Shown in pieces: positions 10,098-18,645 of a stretch of 64,000 nt of DNA. The notes under the pieces are model-generated. The model saw nothing but the letters and a program-made list of their open reading frames with translations, was not told the DNA's origin and searched no databases. The translations under genes were made by a program, and so were the position numbers. Positions within the stretch are counted from its first letter, which is position 1; the number at the start of each line of letters is the position of its first letter. Origin of the DNA: Heminiphilus faecis (GTDB taxonomy: Bacteria > Bacteroidota > Bacteroidia > Bacteroidales > Muribaculaceae); assembly GCF_008728965.1 (NCBI RefSeq), contig NZ_VSMC01000008.1, positions 1-64,000 of the forward strand, written 5' to 3'.

Positions 10098-10241
10098 TTA
10101 TTTTTCTTTCTTGTCACGTAAAGCCGGTATATCGTGGGCGTGCCCTGACGGAAACCGTCCGCCTTTAACAAATAATACTTTTACTCCTAAAAGCACCATT
10201 GCAAGAGCAAGCAATATTATTGACAATACTACGAGTTTCAC
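10098..10241 (-). CDS. Small single-span membrane protein, 47 residues
   Basis: A short frame starting at GTG (10239-10241) encodes a hydrophobic segment, LVVLSIILLALAMVLLGV, followed by KVLFVKGGRFPSGH and a charged tail. The hydrophobic segment plus the positively charged side predicts one transmembrane helix. An in-frame stop lies just upstream, so GTG is the only reasonable start. A Bacteroidetes -7 box (TATATTTG) sits 24 bp upstream in the correct orientation. From memory, short proteins with the KVLFVKGG(R/K)FP motif recur in Bacteroidetes, but no function is known to me. It precedes the lipidated ompH gene by 26 bp. Confidence 0.7.
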   Translation of the reverse strand: MKLVVLSIILLALAMVLLGVKVLFVKGGRFPSGHAHDIPALRDKKEK

Positions 10242-10264
10242 TATGTCTTTACGTTTTTACGGTG

Positions 10265-10272
10265 CAAATATA
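10265..10272 (-). promoter_or_regulatory. -7 box for the small membrane protein and ompH-like lipoprotein
   Basis: TATATTTG on the minus strand matches TAnnTTTG and lies 24 bp before the GTG start. The -33 element is weak. Confidence 0.5.
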
Positions 10273-10407
10273 AGAAAGGAAAATAAATTTTGGTAATATC
10301 TAAATTTTATTTTGTAACTTAGGGTGCGAAATGTGAATTATTTAACAATTTTATACACATTCCGGCCGAGATTTAAAGCATCATCTTAAACAATAAGTAT
10401 ATTTTTT

Positions 10408-11868
10408 ATGACAATCAAGGATCTGAAACCGACTCTCATCTGGTCGATATTTGACCAGATAACAAAAGTTCCCCGTCCATCGAAAAAGGAGGAAAAGATA
10501 CGCGAATTCCTGCTCGATTTCGCAAGCAAACATAATATCGCCGTAAAGACCGATACCGTAGGAAACGTGGTCATGAGCAAGCCCGCCACTCCGGGCTACG
10601 AAAACGCCCCCACAGTGATTCTGCAGGGCCACATGGACATGGTATGCGAATCCAACGATAAGAACTTCGACTTTGAAAACAACCCCATCACCACCATCAT
10701 AGAAGGCGACTGGGTACACGCCGACGGCACCACTCTCGGAGCCGACAACGGCATAGGCATGGCTGCATCGCTCGCCGTAATGGCCGACGATTCACTTGAG
10801 CACGGACCTGTGGAGGCTCTGTTCACTGTCGATGAAGAGACCGGCATGACCGGAGCCAACAATCTTGGCGCCGACATGATGAACGGCACAATACTGCTGA
10901 ACCTCGACTCGGAAGATGACGGCGAGGTATTTATCGGATGCGCCGGCGGAGTTGACACAACGGTAACGTTTGAATACAAGCGCGAAATGGCTCCGGCCGA
11001 CAATCACTGGTTCCACATCGACCTGTCAAACCTCAGCGGAGGACACTCCGGAGGCGACATTCACGAAGGACGCGCCAACTCCAACAAGCTCCTCGCCCGC
11101 TTCCTCTTCAGACTTACATGCGACGAAACCGTGACCCTCGCCGAGATTAGCGGCGGTAACCTGCGCAACGCCATACCGCGCGCGGCACATGCCGTGTTTG
11201 GCGTACCCTCATCCAAGAAAGAAAACGTCATCGTGGCCTTCAACGAGTTTGTGGCCGCCGTTGAAAACGAGTACAAAGCCACCGACCCCGGCATGAAGAT
11301 CACCATCGAAAGTGTCGACAAACCGCAGTACGCCATCGACAGCACCACAAGCCTCAATCTTATACGCGCACTCTACGCATGTCCTCATGGCGTAATCTCG
11401 ATGAGCCATGACCTTGAAGGCCTCGTGGAGACTTCGACCAATCTTGCCGCTGTCAAGATGCAGCCCGACTCCACCATCCTCGTCACCACAAGCCAGCGCA
11501 GTTCGGTAGAGTCGCGCAAATGGGACATTGCCCGTCAGGTAGAGTCAGTCTTCCTTCTCGCAGGCGCAAAAGTCACCCACGGCGACGGATACCCCGGCTG
11601 GACCCCCAACATGAACTCGACCATCATGAAGATCGCGAGCGACGCATACGAGGAGCTGTATGGAGTCAAACCTGCCATAAAGGCCATTCATGCAGGTCTT
11701 GAGTGCGGTCTTTTCCTCACCAAGTATCCTCACCTCGACATGGTATCGTTCGGTCCCACTCTGCGTGGCGTACACTCTCCGTCAGAGAAGATGCACATAC
11801 CGGCAGTAGAAAAGTTCTGGAACCAGCTCACCCTTATACTTAAAAAAGTAGCCGAGCTCGGCAAATAA
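10408..11868 (+). CDS. pepD: Aminoacyl-histidine dipeptidase (carnosinase-like, M20 family)
   Basis: A cytosolic metallodipeptidase of 486 residues that cleaves Xaa-His and other dipeptides. The M20 metal-binding segment ILQGHMDMVCE (around residues 70-80), the TLGADNGIG motif, the DEETGMTGA motif and the LNLDSEDDGEVFIGCAGG segment are all present, and a C-terminal HAGLECG motif supplies further ligands. The length matches bacterial PepD. It is monocistronic, ending in a clear intrinsic terminator that overlaps the upstream region of the next gene. Confidence 0.95.
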   Translation: MTIKDLKPTLIWSIFDQITKVPRPSKKEEKIREFLLDFASKHNIAVKTDTVGNVVMSKPATPGYENAPTVILQGHMDMVCESNDKNFDFENNPITTIIEGDWVHADGTTLGADNGIGMAASLAVMADDSLEHGPVEALFTVDEETGMTGANNLGADMMNGTILLNLDSEDDGEVFIGCAGGVDTTVTFEYKREMAPADNHWFHIDLSNLSGGHSGGDIHEGRANSNKLLARFLFRLTCDETVTLAEISGGNLRNAIPRAAHAVFGVPSSKKENVIVAFNEFVAAVENEYKATDPGMKITIESVDKPQYAIDSTTSLNLIRALYACPHGVISMSHDLEGLVETSTNLAAVKMQPDSTILVTTSQRSSVESRKWDIARQVESVFLLAGAKVTHGDGYPGWTPNMNSTIMKIASDAYEELYGVKPAIKAIHAGLECGLFLTKYPHLDMVSFGPTLRGVHSPSEKMHIPAVEKFWNQLTLILKKVAELGK

Positions 11869-11880
11869 CAATTAACATAA

Positions 11881-11926
11881 AGCGCCACAGCTCCGGCCAT
11901 TACGTGGCTGAAAGTTGTGGCGTTTT
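11881..11926 (+). terminator. Intrinsic terminator of pepD
   Basis: A stem of CGCCACAGCT against AGTTGTGGCG (one mismatch) with an inner GGCCA/TGGCT stem is followed by six T. It ends just before the muramidase start, which argues against the GTG codon at 11917 being used. Confidence 0.8.
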
Positions 11927-11943
11927 TTATATGGATACAGGCC

Positions 11944-12684
11944 ATGCCACACTTCATAGCCAGCCTTGCCGTCATATCGGCGTTATCGCTACAAGCCGAC
12001 CCCGACACATCGGTTGTGTCAGGCATGCCCGACAGTATGGCCGTAACCGCCTGCTCAAAGGCAAAGCCACAGAACGACTGCTCCGGCCTGCGGCTGTCGG
12101 AAGAGGACTACCGCAAAGCAGCCGAAAAGCTCGGTGTCGAGACAGCCGTCATAAAAGCCGTAGTGGAGATAGAGGCCGGGCGTAGCCATAACGGCTTTCA
12201 CGCTCCCGGCATGCCGCTCATCAATTTTGATCTCGCCATGTTCAAGAGAGCGGCGGCAAGAAGAAGCATAAAACTGTCAAAGTATTCACGCAGCCATCGC
12301 GAGGTTTTCGCCCGTCCCAACGCCCGCCGTTACGGTTCACGCCAAGCCGCCCAGCACGCACGGCTGGCAGGAGCTATGTCAATCGACTCGACAGCTGCCA
12401 TTGACGGCACTTTCTGGGGCATGTTTCAGATTGGAGGCTTCAACTGGAAGAAGTGCGGAGCCTCGTCACGCGAGGATTTCGTCATGCGCATGTCGCGGTC
12501 AGAGCACGACCAGCTCGACATGTTTGTCAATTTCGTCATGAGCGAAGGCATAGACCGCTTTCTCCGCAAAAAAGACTGGGCCGGCTTCGCCCGACGGTAC
12601 AACGGGCCATCTTATAAAAAACGCCGCTATCATACACGCATGGCCAACGCTTACAAACGCATACGTAAAAATAGCGCAGACTGA
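11944..12684 (+). CDS. N-acetylmuramidase family protein (DUF3380), exported
   Basis: A secreted peptidoglycan lyase or lysozyme-like protein of about 246 residues. I start it at the ATG 11944, which gives a hydrophobic leader (MPHFIASLAVISALSLQA); a GTG at 11917 lies inside the pepD terminator. The N-acetylmuramidase signature is clear: IKAVVEIEAG with the catalytic Glu, then GMPLINFDLAMFK where the family has GxPxILFExHxF, then GTFWGMFQIGGFNW and ARRYNGPSYKKRRYHTRMA. The family is frequent in phage endolysins and in Bacteroidetes chromosomes. No holin or phage structural genes are near, so a housekeeping or laterally acquired lysin are both possible. Confidence 0.83.
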   Translation: MPHFIASLAVISALSLQADPDTSVVSGMPDSMAVTACSKAKPQNDCSGLRLSEEDYRKAAEKLGVETAVIKAVVEIEAGRSHNGFHAPGMPLINFDLAMFKRAAARRSIKLSKYSRSHREVFARPNARRYGSRQAAQHARLAGAMSIDSTAAIDGTFWGMFQIGGFNWKKCGASSREDFVMRMSRSEHDQLDMFVNFVMSEGIDRFLRKKDWAGFARRYNGPSYKKRRYHTRMANAYKRIRKNSAD

Positions 12685-12714
12685 TAAATCATAATAAACC
12701 AATATAACAACGCA

Positions 12715-13113
12715 ATGAAACCTGATTCAAAAATTTATTTCACGACAGCAATGTGTGTGCTGCTCGGCATAGTGCTTATACTCGGCGCATTCATAGCCAT
12801 ACCGTACTACAATGTATGGCAACAGGAGATGTCGGGACGTGCCGAATTTGCCAAAGCCGAGCAAAACCGTAAAATAAAAATCGAAGAGGCCAAAGCCAAT
12901 CTCGAAGCCGAGAAGCTAAACGCACAGGCCGAAATCGAACGTGCGCGAGGTGCGGCCGAAGCCATACGCATCGAGAACGGAAGCCTCACACCCACGTATA
13001 TACAGTACCTATGGGTACGGCAGCAGAACGACCTAAACAACAAGACGGTCATATACGTGCCCACCGAGACCAATCTGCCTATACTGGAAGCATCAAGGCT
13101 GCCTAAGCCCTGA
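12715..13113 (+). CDS. Miniature prohibitin/stomatin-like membrane protein
   Basis: A protein of 132 residues with one N-terminal transmembrane helix (about 11-32) followed by a charged helix rich in A, E and K (about 40-85). The end, YIQYLWVRQQNDLNNKTVIY followed by VPTETNLPILEA, closely resembles the C-terminal tail of prohibitin/band 7 proteins. The globular SPFH domain itself is missing, so this is a cut-down form rather than a normal band 7 protein. Similar short versions are known to me from phages and some bacteria. It follows the muramidase by 30 bp and is probably co-transcribed; the two may act together at the envelope. Confidence 0.7.
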   Translation: MKPDSKIYFTTAMCVLLGIVLILGAFIAIPYYNVWQQEMSGRAEFAKAEQNRKIKIEEAKANLEAEKLNAQAEIERARGAAEAIRIENGSLTPTYIQYLWVRQQNDLNNKTVIYVPTETNLPILEASRLPKP

Positions 13114-13118
13114 CACGC

Positions 13119-16100
13119 TCACACCCGCGGAAGAAACTTAGCCATATCATCCTCCGACATGCCGCGACGCCTCATGTAGTCGTCGCGCTGTCGCGAGTCG
13201 ATGTCTCCTGTCACAAAATAGCGGCTGTCAGGGTGCGACAGCATAAGTCCTGTCGTAGAAGCGGCTGGTGACATGGCCCCGTTTTCAGTCAGGGTTATGC
13301 CCATAGCGGCATAATCAATTATGCGGTCAGCAACAAATACAAGCGACTGATCGGGCAATGACGGATATCCGATGGCCGGACGTATGCCTTTATAGTACTG
13401 ACGAAGACGATTGCCTTCATTGTCATCCTCGTCAACGGCATACCCCCAGAGCGTTCTGCGTACAGTAAGGTGCATAAGCTCTGTGGCGGCTTCGACAAGA
13501 CGGTCGGCCACAGTCTGCATAAGTATAGCCTTGTAGTCGTCGCCATCGTCGCGATAACGTCTTATACAATCGGCTATCACAGGTCCGGAAGTGACGGCAA
13601 ACACGCCTGCAAAGTCTTTCAGCTCACCGCCATCCCCCACAGGACATATGTAATCGGACAACGCCACACACTCTCCTCCGGCACCGGGGCGTTGCTGACG
13701 CAAAACCGGCATCCCGATTCTCTCGCCGTTATAATCCACAAATATCGTATCATCGGAAGAGCCGGCCGGCAATAGCACCACTTTGGCCGACAGCTTCACA
13801 TCGTCACGCTCCAGCACATCAAGCATACGCCCGGCCTCTTTCAGCAACTGCATGGCTTCGGCGGCCTTGTTTACCTTATCGGCGGGAACCGACGCAAGCC
13901 ACTGCGCGCGGCAATGATCGCAGCCCTCGATATCCATGACAGACGCATAGGAAGCATCAAGCTTCCACGCCGACAGAAACGGCCTCCAGTTTATAAACCG
14001 ACGCACCTCACCAATACCGAACGTCAGTTCATGCACACCCGGCATAACGGGACGACAGCACGGATAATCAAGTTCAGGCTTACGCCGACGCGCCTCATCA
14101 AGTGACAGCAGCGGTTCATGAACACCGTACTCCTCTCGCAGCCGCGACTGTTCGGAACGGACCTCCTCCATCATGGCTCCGCGTGTATGAGGATTAAGAA
14201 GACGCTGTACTACCGACGGCATCATGGCGGCATCGCGCGTGTAAATGACCGGACCGCTGTAGCACGGCGCTATCTTGACCGCCGTATGAAGGGCCGAAGC
14301 CGTGGCCCCCCCTATGAGCAGCGGTATCCGGAGTCCGCGAGCTTCCATCAGACGGGCCACGTGACACATCTCGTCAAGCGACGGAGTTATAAGTCCGCTG
14401 AGTCCCACGAAGTCGGCATTCTCCTCGACGGCACGCGCCACGATATCCTCACCGGGCACCATGACCCCCATATCGACCATGTCAACCCCGTTGCAACTCA
14501 TTATCACACTCACTATGTTCTTGCCTATATCATGTACATCGCCCTTAACGGTGGCTATGACCATGCGCCCCGACGACGACACCCCCGAACGGCTCTTCTC
14601 CTCTTCTATAAAGGGAGTAAGCCATGTCACGGCCAGCTTCATCGTACGGGCGCTCTTTACCACCTGCGGCAGAAACAGTTTTCCTTTGCCAAACAGGTCA
14701 CCGACTCTGTTCATACCGGCCATAAGCGGACCGTCAATCACACCTACCGCCGATCCGCACTCTTTCATAGCCTCGTCAAGATAACGCTCCATGCCTTCAT
14801 AAATACCGGCGACAAGCATGCGTTCTATTCTGTCGGCAGCGCATATATTCTCATCAGCCACCGGTGCGGTTTTACTGCCGGTGATTTTTTCGTCTTTCAG
14901 TTTTTCGGCCTCGGCAATCAGGCGGTCGGTAGCCTCGGCATCGGTGTTGAACAGCACATCGTCGACAGCCTTGCGTAAAGACGGATCTATATCCTCGACA
15001 TTCATGATGGCGGCCGGATTCACAATAGCCATATCCATACCCCGCCCTATGGCGTGATAGAGAAACAGCGAGTGCATGGCCTCACGCACATAATTGTTAC
15101 CGCGGAATGAAAACGACAGATTGCTGACGCCGCCGCTCACCTTGGCACCGGGAAGATGGCTTTTTATCCATGCCACACTGTCGAGAAAGTCGGCGGCATA
15201 GGAGTTGTGGGCCTCTATGCCTGTGGCCACGGCAAGTACATTGGGGTCAAACACGATATCGCATCCGCTGAATCCGATAACCTCAGTAAGCAGACGATAT
15301 GCGCGGCCACAGACCTCCACACGCCGTTGATACGTGTCGGCCTGACCGGCCTCGTCAAAAGCCATAACCACCACGGCAGCTCCCATCTCCTTTATGTGGC
15401 GCGCCTTTTGCAGAAATGCGGCCTCGCCCTCTTTTAGGCTTATAGAGTTGACTATCGGGCGTCCTTGCACACACTTCAGCGCCGCGGTTATGGTGTTCCA
15501 GTCCGAAGAGTCTATCATCACCGGCACCTTCGCCACGTCGGGTTCGACTCCGAGCCGGCTTATAAACCGGGTCATCTCATGAGGTGCATCAAGCATGGCA
15601 TCGTCCATGTTCACGTCAACGATGGCGGCACCGTCATCGACCTGACGACAGGCTATGCCTACCGCTTCATCCATACCGTTCTCTTTAATCAGCCGCAGGA
15701 ACTTACGGCTGCCGGCCACATTGCACCGCTCGCCCACGTTTACGAAATTGCGCGACGGCGTCACTGCCAGCGGCTCAAGGCCGGCAAGCAGCATCTCGCT
15801 CTCTCCCCGGGGTATAGCGCGAGGTTTATGGCGCGATGCCGCTCCGGCTATCGCCGCTATGTGGGCCGGAGTGGTACCGCAGCATCCGCCTGCTATGTTG
15901 ACGAGGCCTCCTGCCAGCATAGGCTCTATCATCTTCGCCATATCGGAAGGAGTCTGGTCATACTCTCCCATTTCATTCGGCAGTCCCGCATTGGGATATA
16001 CAATCACCGCATAAGGTACCGAAGCGAGCGCCTCTACATACTTGCCCATGCTGTCGGCGCCGAAACTGCAGTTGAGCCCTACAGCAAGCGGTTCGGCATG

Positions 16101-16826
16101 CGATACGGTGGCGACAAAGGCCTCCGGAGTCTGACCGGCAAGAGTGCGGCCCGACTCAGTAAGCGTCATCGACACAATGACCGGCACACGGCGCCCGACA
16201 GCCTCCATGGCCCGACGTGCGCTCCACAGTGCGGCCTTGGCATTCAGGCCGTCGTAAGAAGTCTCCATGAGCAGAAGATCGACACCGCCCTCTATGAGAG
16301 CGCCACACTGCACAAAATAGGCATCGGCGATAACGTCCCATGTCAAAGCTTCACAACTGTCATTAAAACCCTGCGACAGAGTAAGCGACTTGCTCGTAGG
16401 CCCGACACTACCGGCTACCCAACACCGTTCTCCCCCATTATCAGACATCCAGCTGTCTGCGACCTTGCGTGCCACCAGAGCGGCACAACGGTTAAGCTCC
16501 CCTGCATAATCCGATAATCCGTAGTCGGCAAGCGACACGGCATTGGCATTGAACGAATCGGTCGCTATAATCCTCGCGCCGGCGTCAAGATACTCCCTGT
16601 GTATCGACTCGACCAGCTCAGGACGCGTAAGCGCCAAAAGGTCATTGCAGCCTTTAAGCCGGCACTCCCACGTGGCAAAACGCTCGCCGCGAAACTCCTC
16701 TTCACTAAGGCCGTGGCGCTGTATCATAGTGCCCATTGCTCCGTCGAGCACTACAATACGCTCTTCCAAAGCCGCCGACAAAGCATGCGCACTCTCATCA
16801 TATGGTAATTTCTCAATATCCGTCAT
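13119..16826 (-). CDS. metH: Cobalamin-dependent methionine synthase
   Basis: Transfers a methyl group from methyltetrahydrofolate via cobalamin to homocysteine, making methionine. The 1235 residues contain all modules: homocysteine-binding domain with the zinc ligands (GLNCSFGAD and GGCCGTTPAHI), pterin-binding domain (NVGERCNVAGSRKF), the cap and cobalamin domain with DVHDIGKNIV carrying the DxHxxG motif, and the C-terminal activation domain that binds S-adenosylmethionine (RPAIGYPSLPDQS). No cobalamin riboswitch fits in the 67-bp upstream gap, which has a simple promoter instead. LuxS and MtnN at about 31 kb provide the homocysteine-generating side of the cycle. Confidence 0.97.
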   Translation of the reverse strand: MTDIEKLPYDESAHALSAALEERIVVLDGAMGTMIQRHGLSEEEFRGERFATWECRLKGCNDLLALTRPELVESIHREYLDAGARIIATDSFNANAVSLADYGLSDYAGELNRCAALVARKVADSWMSDNGGERCWVAGSVGPTSKSLTLSQGFNDSCEALTWDVIADAYFVQCGALIEGGVDLLLMETSYDGLNAKAALWSARRAMEAVGRRVPVIVSMTLTESGRTLAGQTPEAFVATVSHAEPLAVGLNCSFGADSMGKYVEALASVPYAVIVYPNAGLPNEMGEYDQTPSDMAKMIEPMLAGGLVNIAGGCCGTTPAHIAAIAGAASRHKPRAIPRGESEMLLAGLEPLAVTPSRNFVNVGERCNVAGSRKFLRLIKENGMDEAVGIACRQVDDGAAIVDVNMDDAMLDAPHEMTRFISRLGVEPDVAKVPVMIDSSDWNTITAALKCVQGRPIVNSISLKEGEAAFLQKARHIKEMGAAVVVMAFDEAGQADTYQRRVEVCGRAYRLLTEVIGFSGCDIVFDPNVLAVATGIEAHNSYAADFLDSVAWIKSHLPGAKVSGGVSNLSFSFRGNNYVREAMHSLFLYHAIGRGMDMAIVNPAAIMNVEDIDPSLRKAVDDVLFNTDAEATDRLIAEAEKLKDEKITGSKTAPVADENICAADRIERMLVAGIYEGMERYLDEAMKECGSAVGVIDGPLMAGMNRVGDLFGKGKLFLPQVVKSARTMKLAVTWLTPFIEEEKSRSGVSSSGRMVIATVKGDVHDIGKNIVSVIMSCNGVDMVDMGVMVPGEDIVARAVEENADFVGLSGLITPSLDEMCHVARLMEARGLRIPLLIGGATASALHTAVKIAPCYSGPVIYTRDAAMMPSVVQRLLNPHTRGAMMEEVRSEQSRLREEYGVHEPLLSLDEARRRKPELDYPCCRPVMPGVHELTFGIGEVRRFINWRPFLSAWKLDASYASVMDIEGCDHCRAQWLASVPADKVNKAAEAMQLLKEAGRMLDVLERDDVKLSAKVVLLPAGSSDDTIFVDYNGERIGMPVLRQQRPGAGGECVALSDYICPVGDGGELKDFAGVFAVTSGPVIADCIRRYRDDGDDYKAILMQTVADRLVEAATELMHLTVRRTLWGYAVDEDDNEGNRLRQYYKGIRPAIGYPSLPDQSLVFVADRIIDYAAMGITLTENGAMSPAASTTGLMLSHPDSRYFVTGDIDSRQRDDYMRRRGMSEDDMAKFLPRV

Positions 16827-16857
16827 CAGAAAAAAAATGATTGTAACTTTCCTTATG

Positions 16858-16865
16858 CAAATTTA
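16858..16865 (-). promoter_or_regulatory. -7 box of metH
   Basis: TAAATTTG on the minus strand, 31 bp before the metH ATG; the predicted 5' leader is only about 25 nt, too short for a riboswitch. Confidence 0.55.
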
Positions 16866-16893
16866 TAAAATCCGGTGTATTATAATCCTGTTT

Positions 16894-17340
16894 TTAACGC
16901 TTCCGGGCAAAAAAAGCACGCATCAGCGATGCACATTCGTCAGCCAATACACCGGTCACAACCACCGCTTTGGGATGAAACGGAGGCCGCGACACAACCG
17001 TGGAATAACCGCGTTTCGGATCAGATGCGCCCACCACTATGCGTCTTATCTGGCTCCACCCTATGGCTCCGGCACACATGACACACGGTTCGACGGTGAC
17101 ATACAGAGTACTGTCGGGCAGATATTTGCCCCCGAGCGTATTGGCTGCGGCGGTGATAGCCTGCATCTCGGCGTGAGCGGTGACGTCATTAAGCGTCTCC
17201 GTCAGATTATGGCCGCGTCCTATGACACGACCCTTGTTTACCACAACCGCGCCTACAGGCACCTCATCCATATCAAATGCCGTACGCGCCTCCATCAGGG
17301 CAAGTTCCATGAAGCGCCGGTCATCTTCGTTATAGTTCAT
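16894..17340 (-). CDS. tadA: tRNA-specific adenosine deaminase
   Basis: Deaminates A34 to inosine in tRNA-Arg(ACG). The 148 residues carry the zinc deaminase motif HAEMQAI (His ligand and catalytic Glu) and PCVMCAGAI (two Cys ligands), with the usual TadA N-terminus (FMELALMEARTAFDMDEVPVG). Related cytosine or guanine deaminases share the fold, but the EVPVGAVVV segment and length favour TadA. Its start codon overlaps the stop of rnz by 4 bases (ATGA), so the two tRNA-maturation enzymes are translationally coupled. Confidence 0.93.
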   Translation of the reverse strand: MNYNEDDRRFMELALMEARTAFDMDEVPVGAVVVNKGRVIGRGHNLTETLNDVTAHAEMQAITAAANTLGGKYLPDSTLYVTVEPCVMCAGAIGWSQIRRIVVGASDPKRGYSTVVSRPPFHPKAVVVTGVLADECASLMRAFFARKR

Positions 17341-18257
17341 AATAAGTTAAGTTTCATGCCTTCAGAGGCAATAATCGTATCGGGAAATATGGCTTGCGCC
17401 TCTTCAAGATGTCCGGCCTCGTCAGTATAGCGTTTCGAAAAGTGTCCGAGCACAAGTTGGCGAGTACCTGCAAGCCGGGCTATGCGCGCAGCTTCGGCAG
17501 CGGTCGAATGGCCGCGTCCATGAGCCTTGTCGGCATACTCCGAAGTGTATGTAGCCTCATGATAGAGTGTATGAACACCCTCCACCGACTTTGCCACACG
17601 TTCGTCATAGACCGTGTCAGAACAGTAGGCATAGCTCACCGACGGATCGGCCGGTGTGGTAAGCAGTTCATTGGCTATAGTGCGTCCGTCGGGAGTCACA
17701 TAAGGGCTACCCTCCTTAATAGCACGGTATTCCTTTACGGGTACATTGTGGAAACGCACCATGTCGCCCCGAAGATGACGCAGTTTAGGCTTCTCGGCAA
17801 ACATGAATCCGCAGCACGGTATTCTGTGATAAAGCGGAAAAGAGGTCACCGTAAGAGCATCGTTGTCAATAAGCACAGATGTAGCTTTAGGATCAATTAT
17901 GTCATATCTTATGTCAAACGGCATCTCTTTACAGAAAAAACCGAGCATACGCCGAAATATCTCCATGCCCTCCTTAAATGTATGGATTACAATCTCACCT
18001 CCGTCCTTGCCTGTAAGCGCCAGTGTCGATATAAAACCCGGAAGTCCGAGGCAGTGGTCGCCATGCAGGTGCGAGATGAAGATATGGTTCAGGCGTGTGA
18101 ACTTCAGCCGCTGACGCCTTACTGACAACTGCGCGCACTCGCCACAGTCGATCATAAACAGATTGTCGCGAAAATCCACAACCTGACAACTCGGCAAATG
18201 CCGCAGTGTAGGTGTAGCCGAACCGCAGCCAAGATAATTTATTCTAAATTGTGCCAT
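17337..18257 (-). CDS. rnz: Ribonuclease Z
   Basis: Endonuclease that removes 3' trailers from tRNA precursors lacking CCA. The 306-residue metallo-beta-lactamase fold shows the HLHGDH metal motif (ISHLHGDHCLG, around residues 60-70), the FMIDCGECAQ segment, a central exosite region and the C-terminal HEATY and GHFSKRY motifs containing further His ligands. It heads the rnz-tadA pair. A perfect -7 box lies only 4 bp upstream of the ATG, so the message is probably leaderless or nearly so. Confidence 0.95.
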   Translation of the reverse strand: MAQFRINYLGCGSATPTLRHLPSCQVVDFRDNLFMIDCGECAQLSVRRQRLKFTRLNHIFISHLHGDHCLGLPGFISTLALTGKDGGEIVIHTFKEGMEIFRRMLGFFCKEMPFDIRYDIIDPKATSVLIDNDALTVTSFPLYHRIPCCGFMFAEKPKLRHLRGDMVRFHNVPVKEYRAIKEGSPYVTPDGRTIANELLTTPADPSVSYAYCSDTVYDERVAKSVEGVHTLYHEATYTSEYADKAHGRGHSTAAEAARIARLAGTRQLVLGHFSKRYTDEAGHLEEAQAIFPDTIIASEGMKLNLL

Positions 18258-18261
18258 ATCG

Positions 18262-18291
18262 CAAAGTTAATGTTTTATTTTAACAATGCAA
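18262..18291 (-). promoter_or_regulatory. Promoter of rnz-tadA, predicting a leaderless transcript
   Basis: On the minus strand a TTG (18291-18289) and TAACTTTG (18269-18262) are spaced by 19 bp. The rnz ATG begins at 18257, so transcription would start at or next to the start codon. Confidence 0.55.
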
Positions 18292-18426
18292 CATTGATGA
18301 GAGTCAAATGGTTGCAACCCGCTTTAGATAAGGAGTTTTCGACAAATCGAACCTTATTTCAACTGCGCGCACTCAAAATATATTAACATTATTTAGGTTA
18401 AACTTCGAGAATTTTCAAGTTAATCA

Positions 18427-18458
18427 TTTGCATGATTACAACAAAAGCCTTACCTTTG
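18427..18458 (+). promoter_or_regulatory. Strong promoter of a candidate non-coding RNA
   Basis: TTTG at 18427-18430 and TACCTTTG at 18451-18458 are separated by 20 bp, a full match to the Bacteroidetes promoter consensus. No coding frame follows on the plus strand before the convergent gene at 18646. Confidence 0.65.
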
Positions 18459-18464
18459 TTACGT

Positions 18465-18620
18465 TTTTTCATAGGATTAGATTTTTAAGGTTTACAGCGC
18501 TACGGACGTCGTGAGATGACCGTAGCGTAATTTTTTCCCGGGACTCCTGCCAACATATAGGAAACGGACCGGCGGATTCATCCGGTTGGTAAGGCAGAAA
18601 GACCGGTCGAAATATAAAAA
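18465..18620 (+). ncRNA. Candidate small structured RNA, unassigned
   Basis: Downstream of a strong promoter the sequence has no open frame but has clear pairing. An 8-bp perfect hairpin (CGCTACGG at 18498-18505 with CCGTAGCG at 18520-18527) is followed by TAATTTTTT, which looks like an intrinsic terminator and would give a transcript of about 70 nt. A second structured block follows: CTGCC (18547) with GGCAG (18593), enclosing ACCGG (18568) with CCGGT (18582). Either a short sRNA ends at the first hairpin or both blocks form one RNA of about 150 nt. I could not match it to 6S, SRP, RNase P or tmRNA consensus elements. Confidence 0.5.
18498..18536 (+). terminator. Hairpin with T6 tract inside the candidate small RNA
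   Basis: An 8-bp stem CGCTACGG/CCGTAGCG, with an inner GTC/GAT extension, is followed by TAATTTTTT. It fits an intrinsic terminator about 70 nt after the predicted start site. Confidence 0.55.
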
Positions 18621-18645
18621 CAAGCCACGCAGACTGCCATACGTA

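Noticed and set aside
16827-16893. A cobalamin riboswitch upstream of metH
   Set aside because: The gap is 67 bp with a -7 box 31 bp before the ATG, too short for the aptamer.
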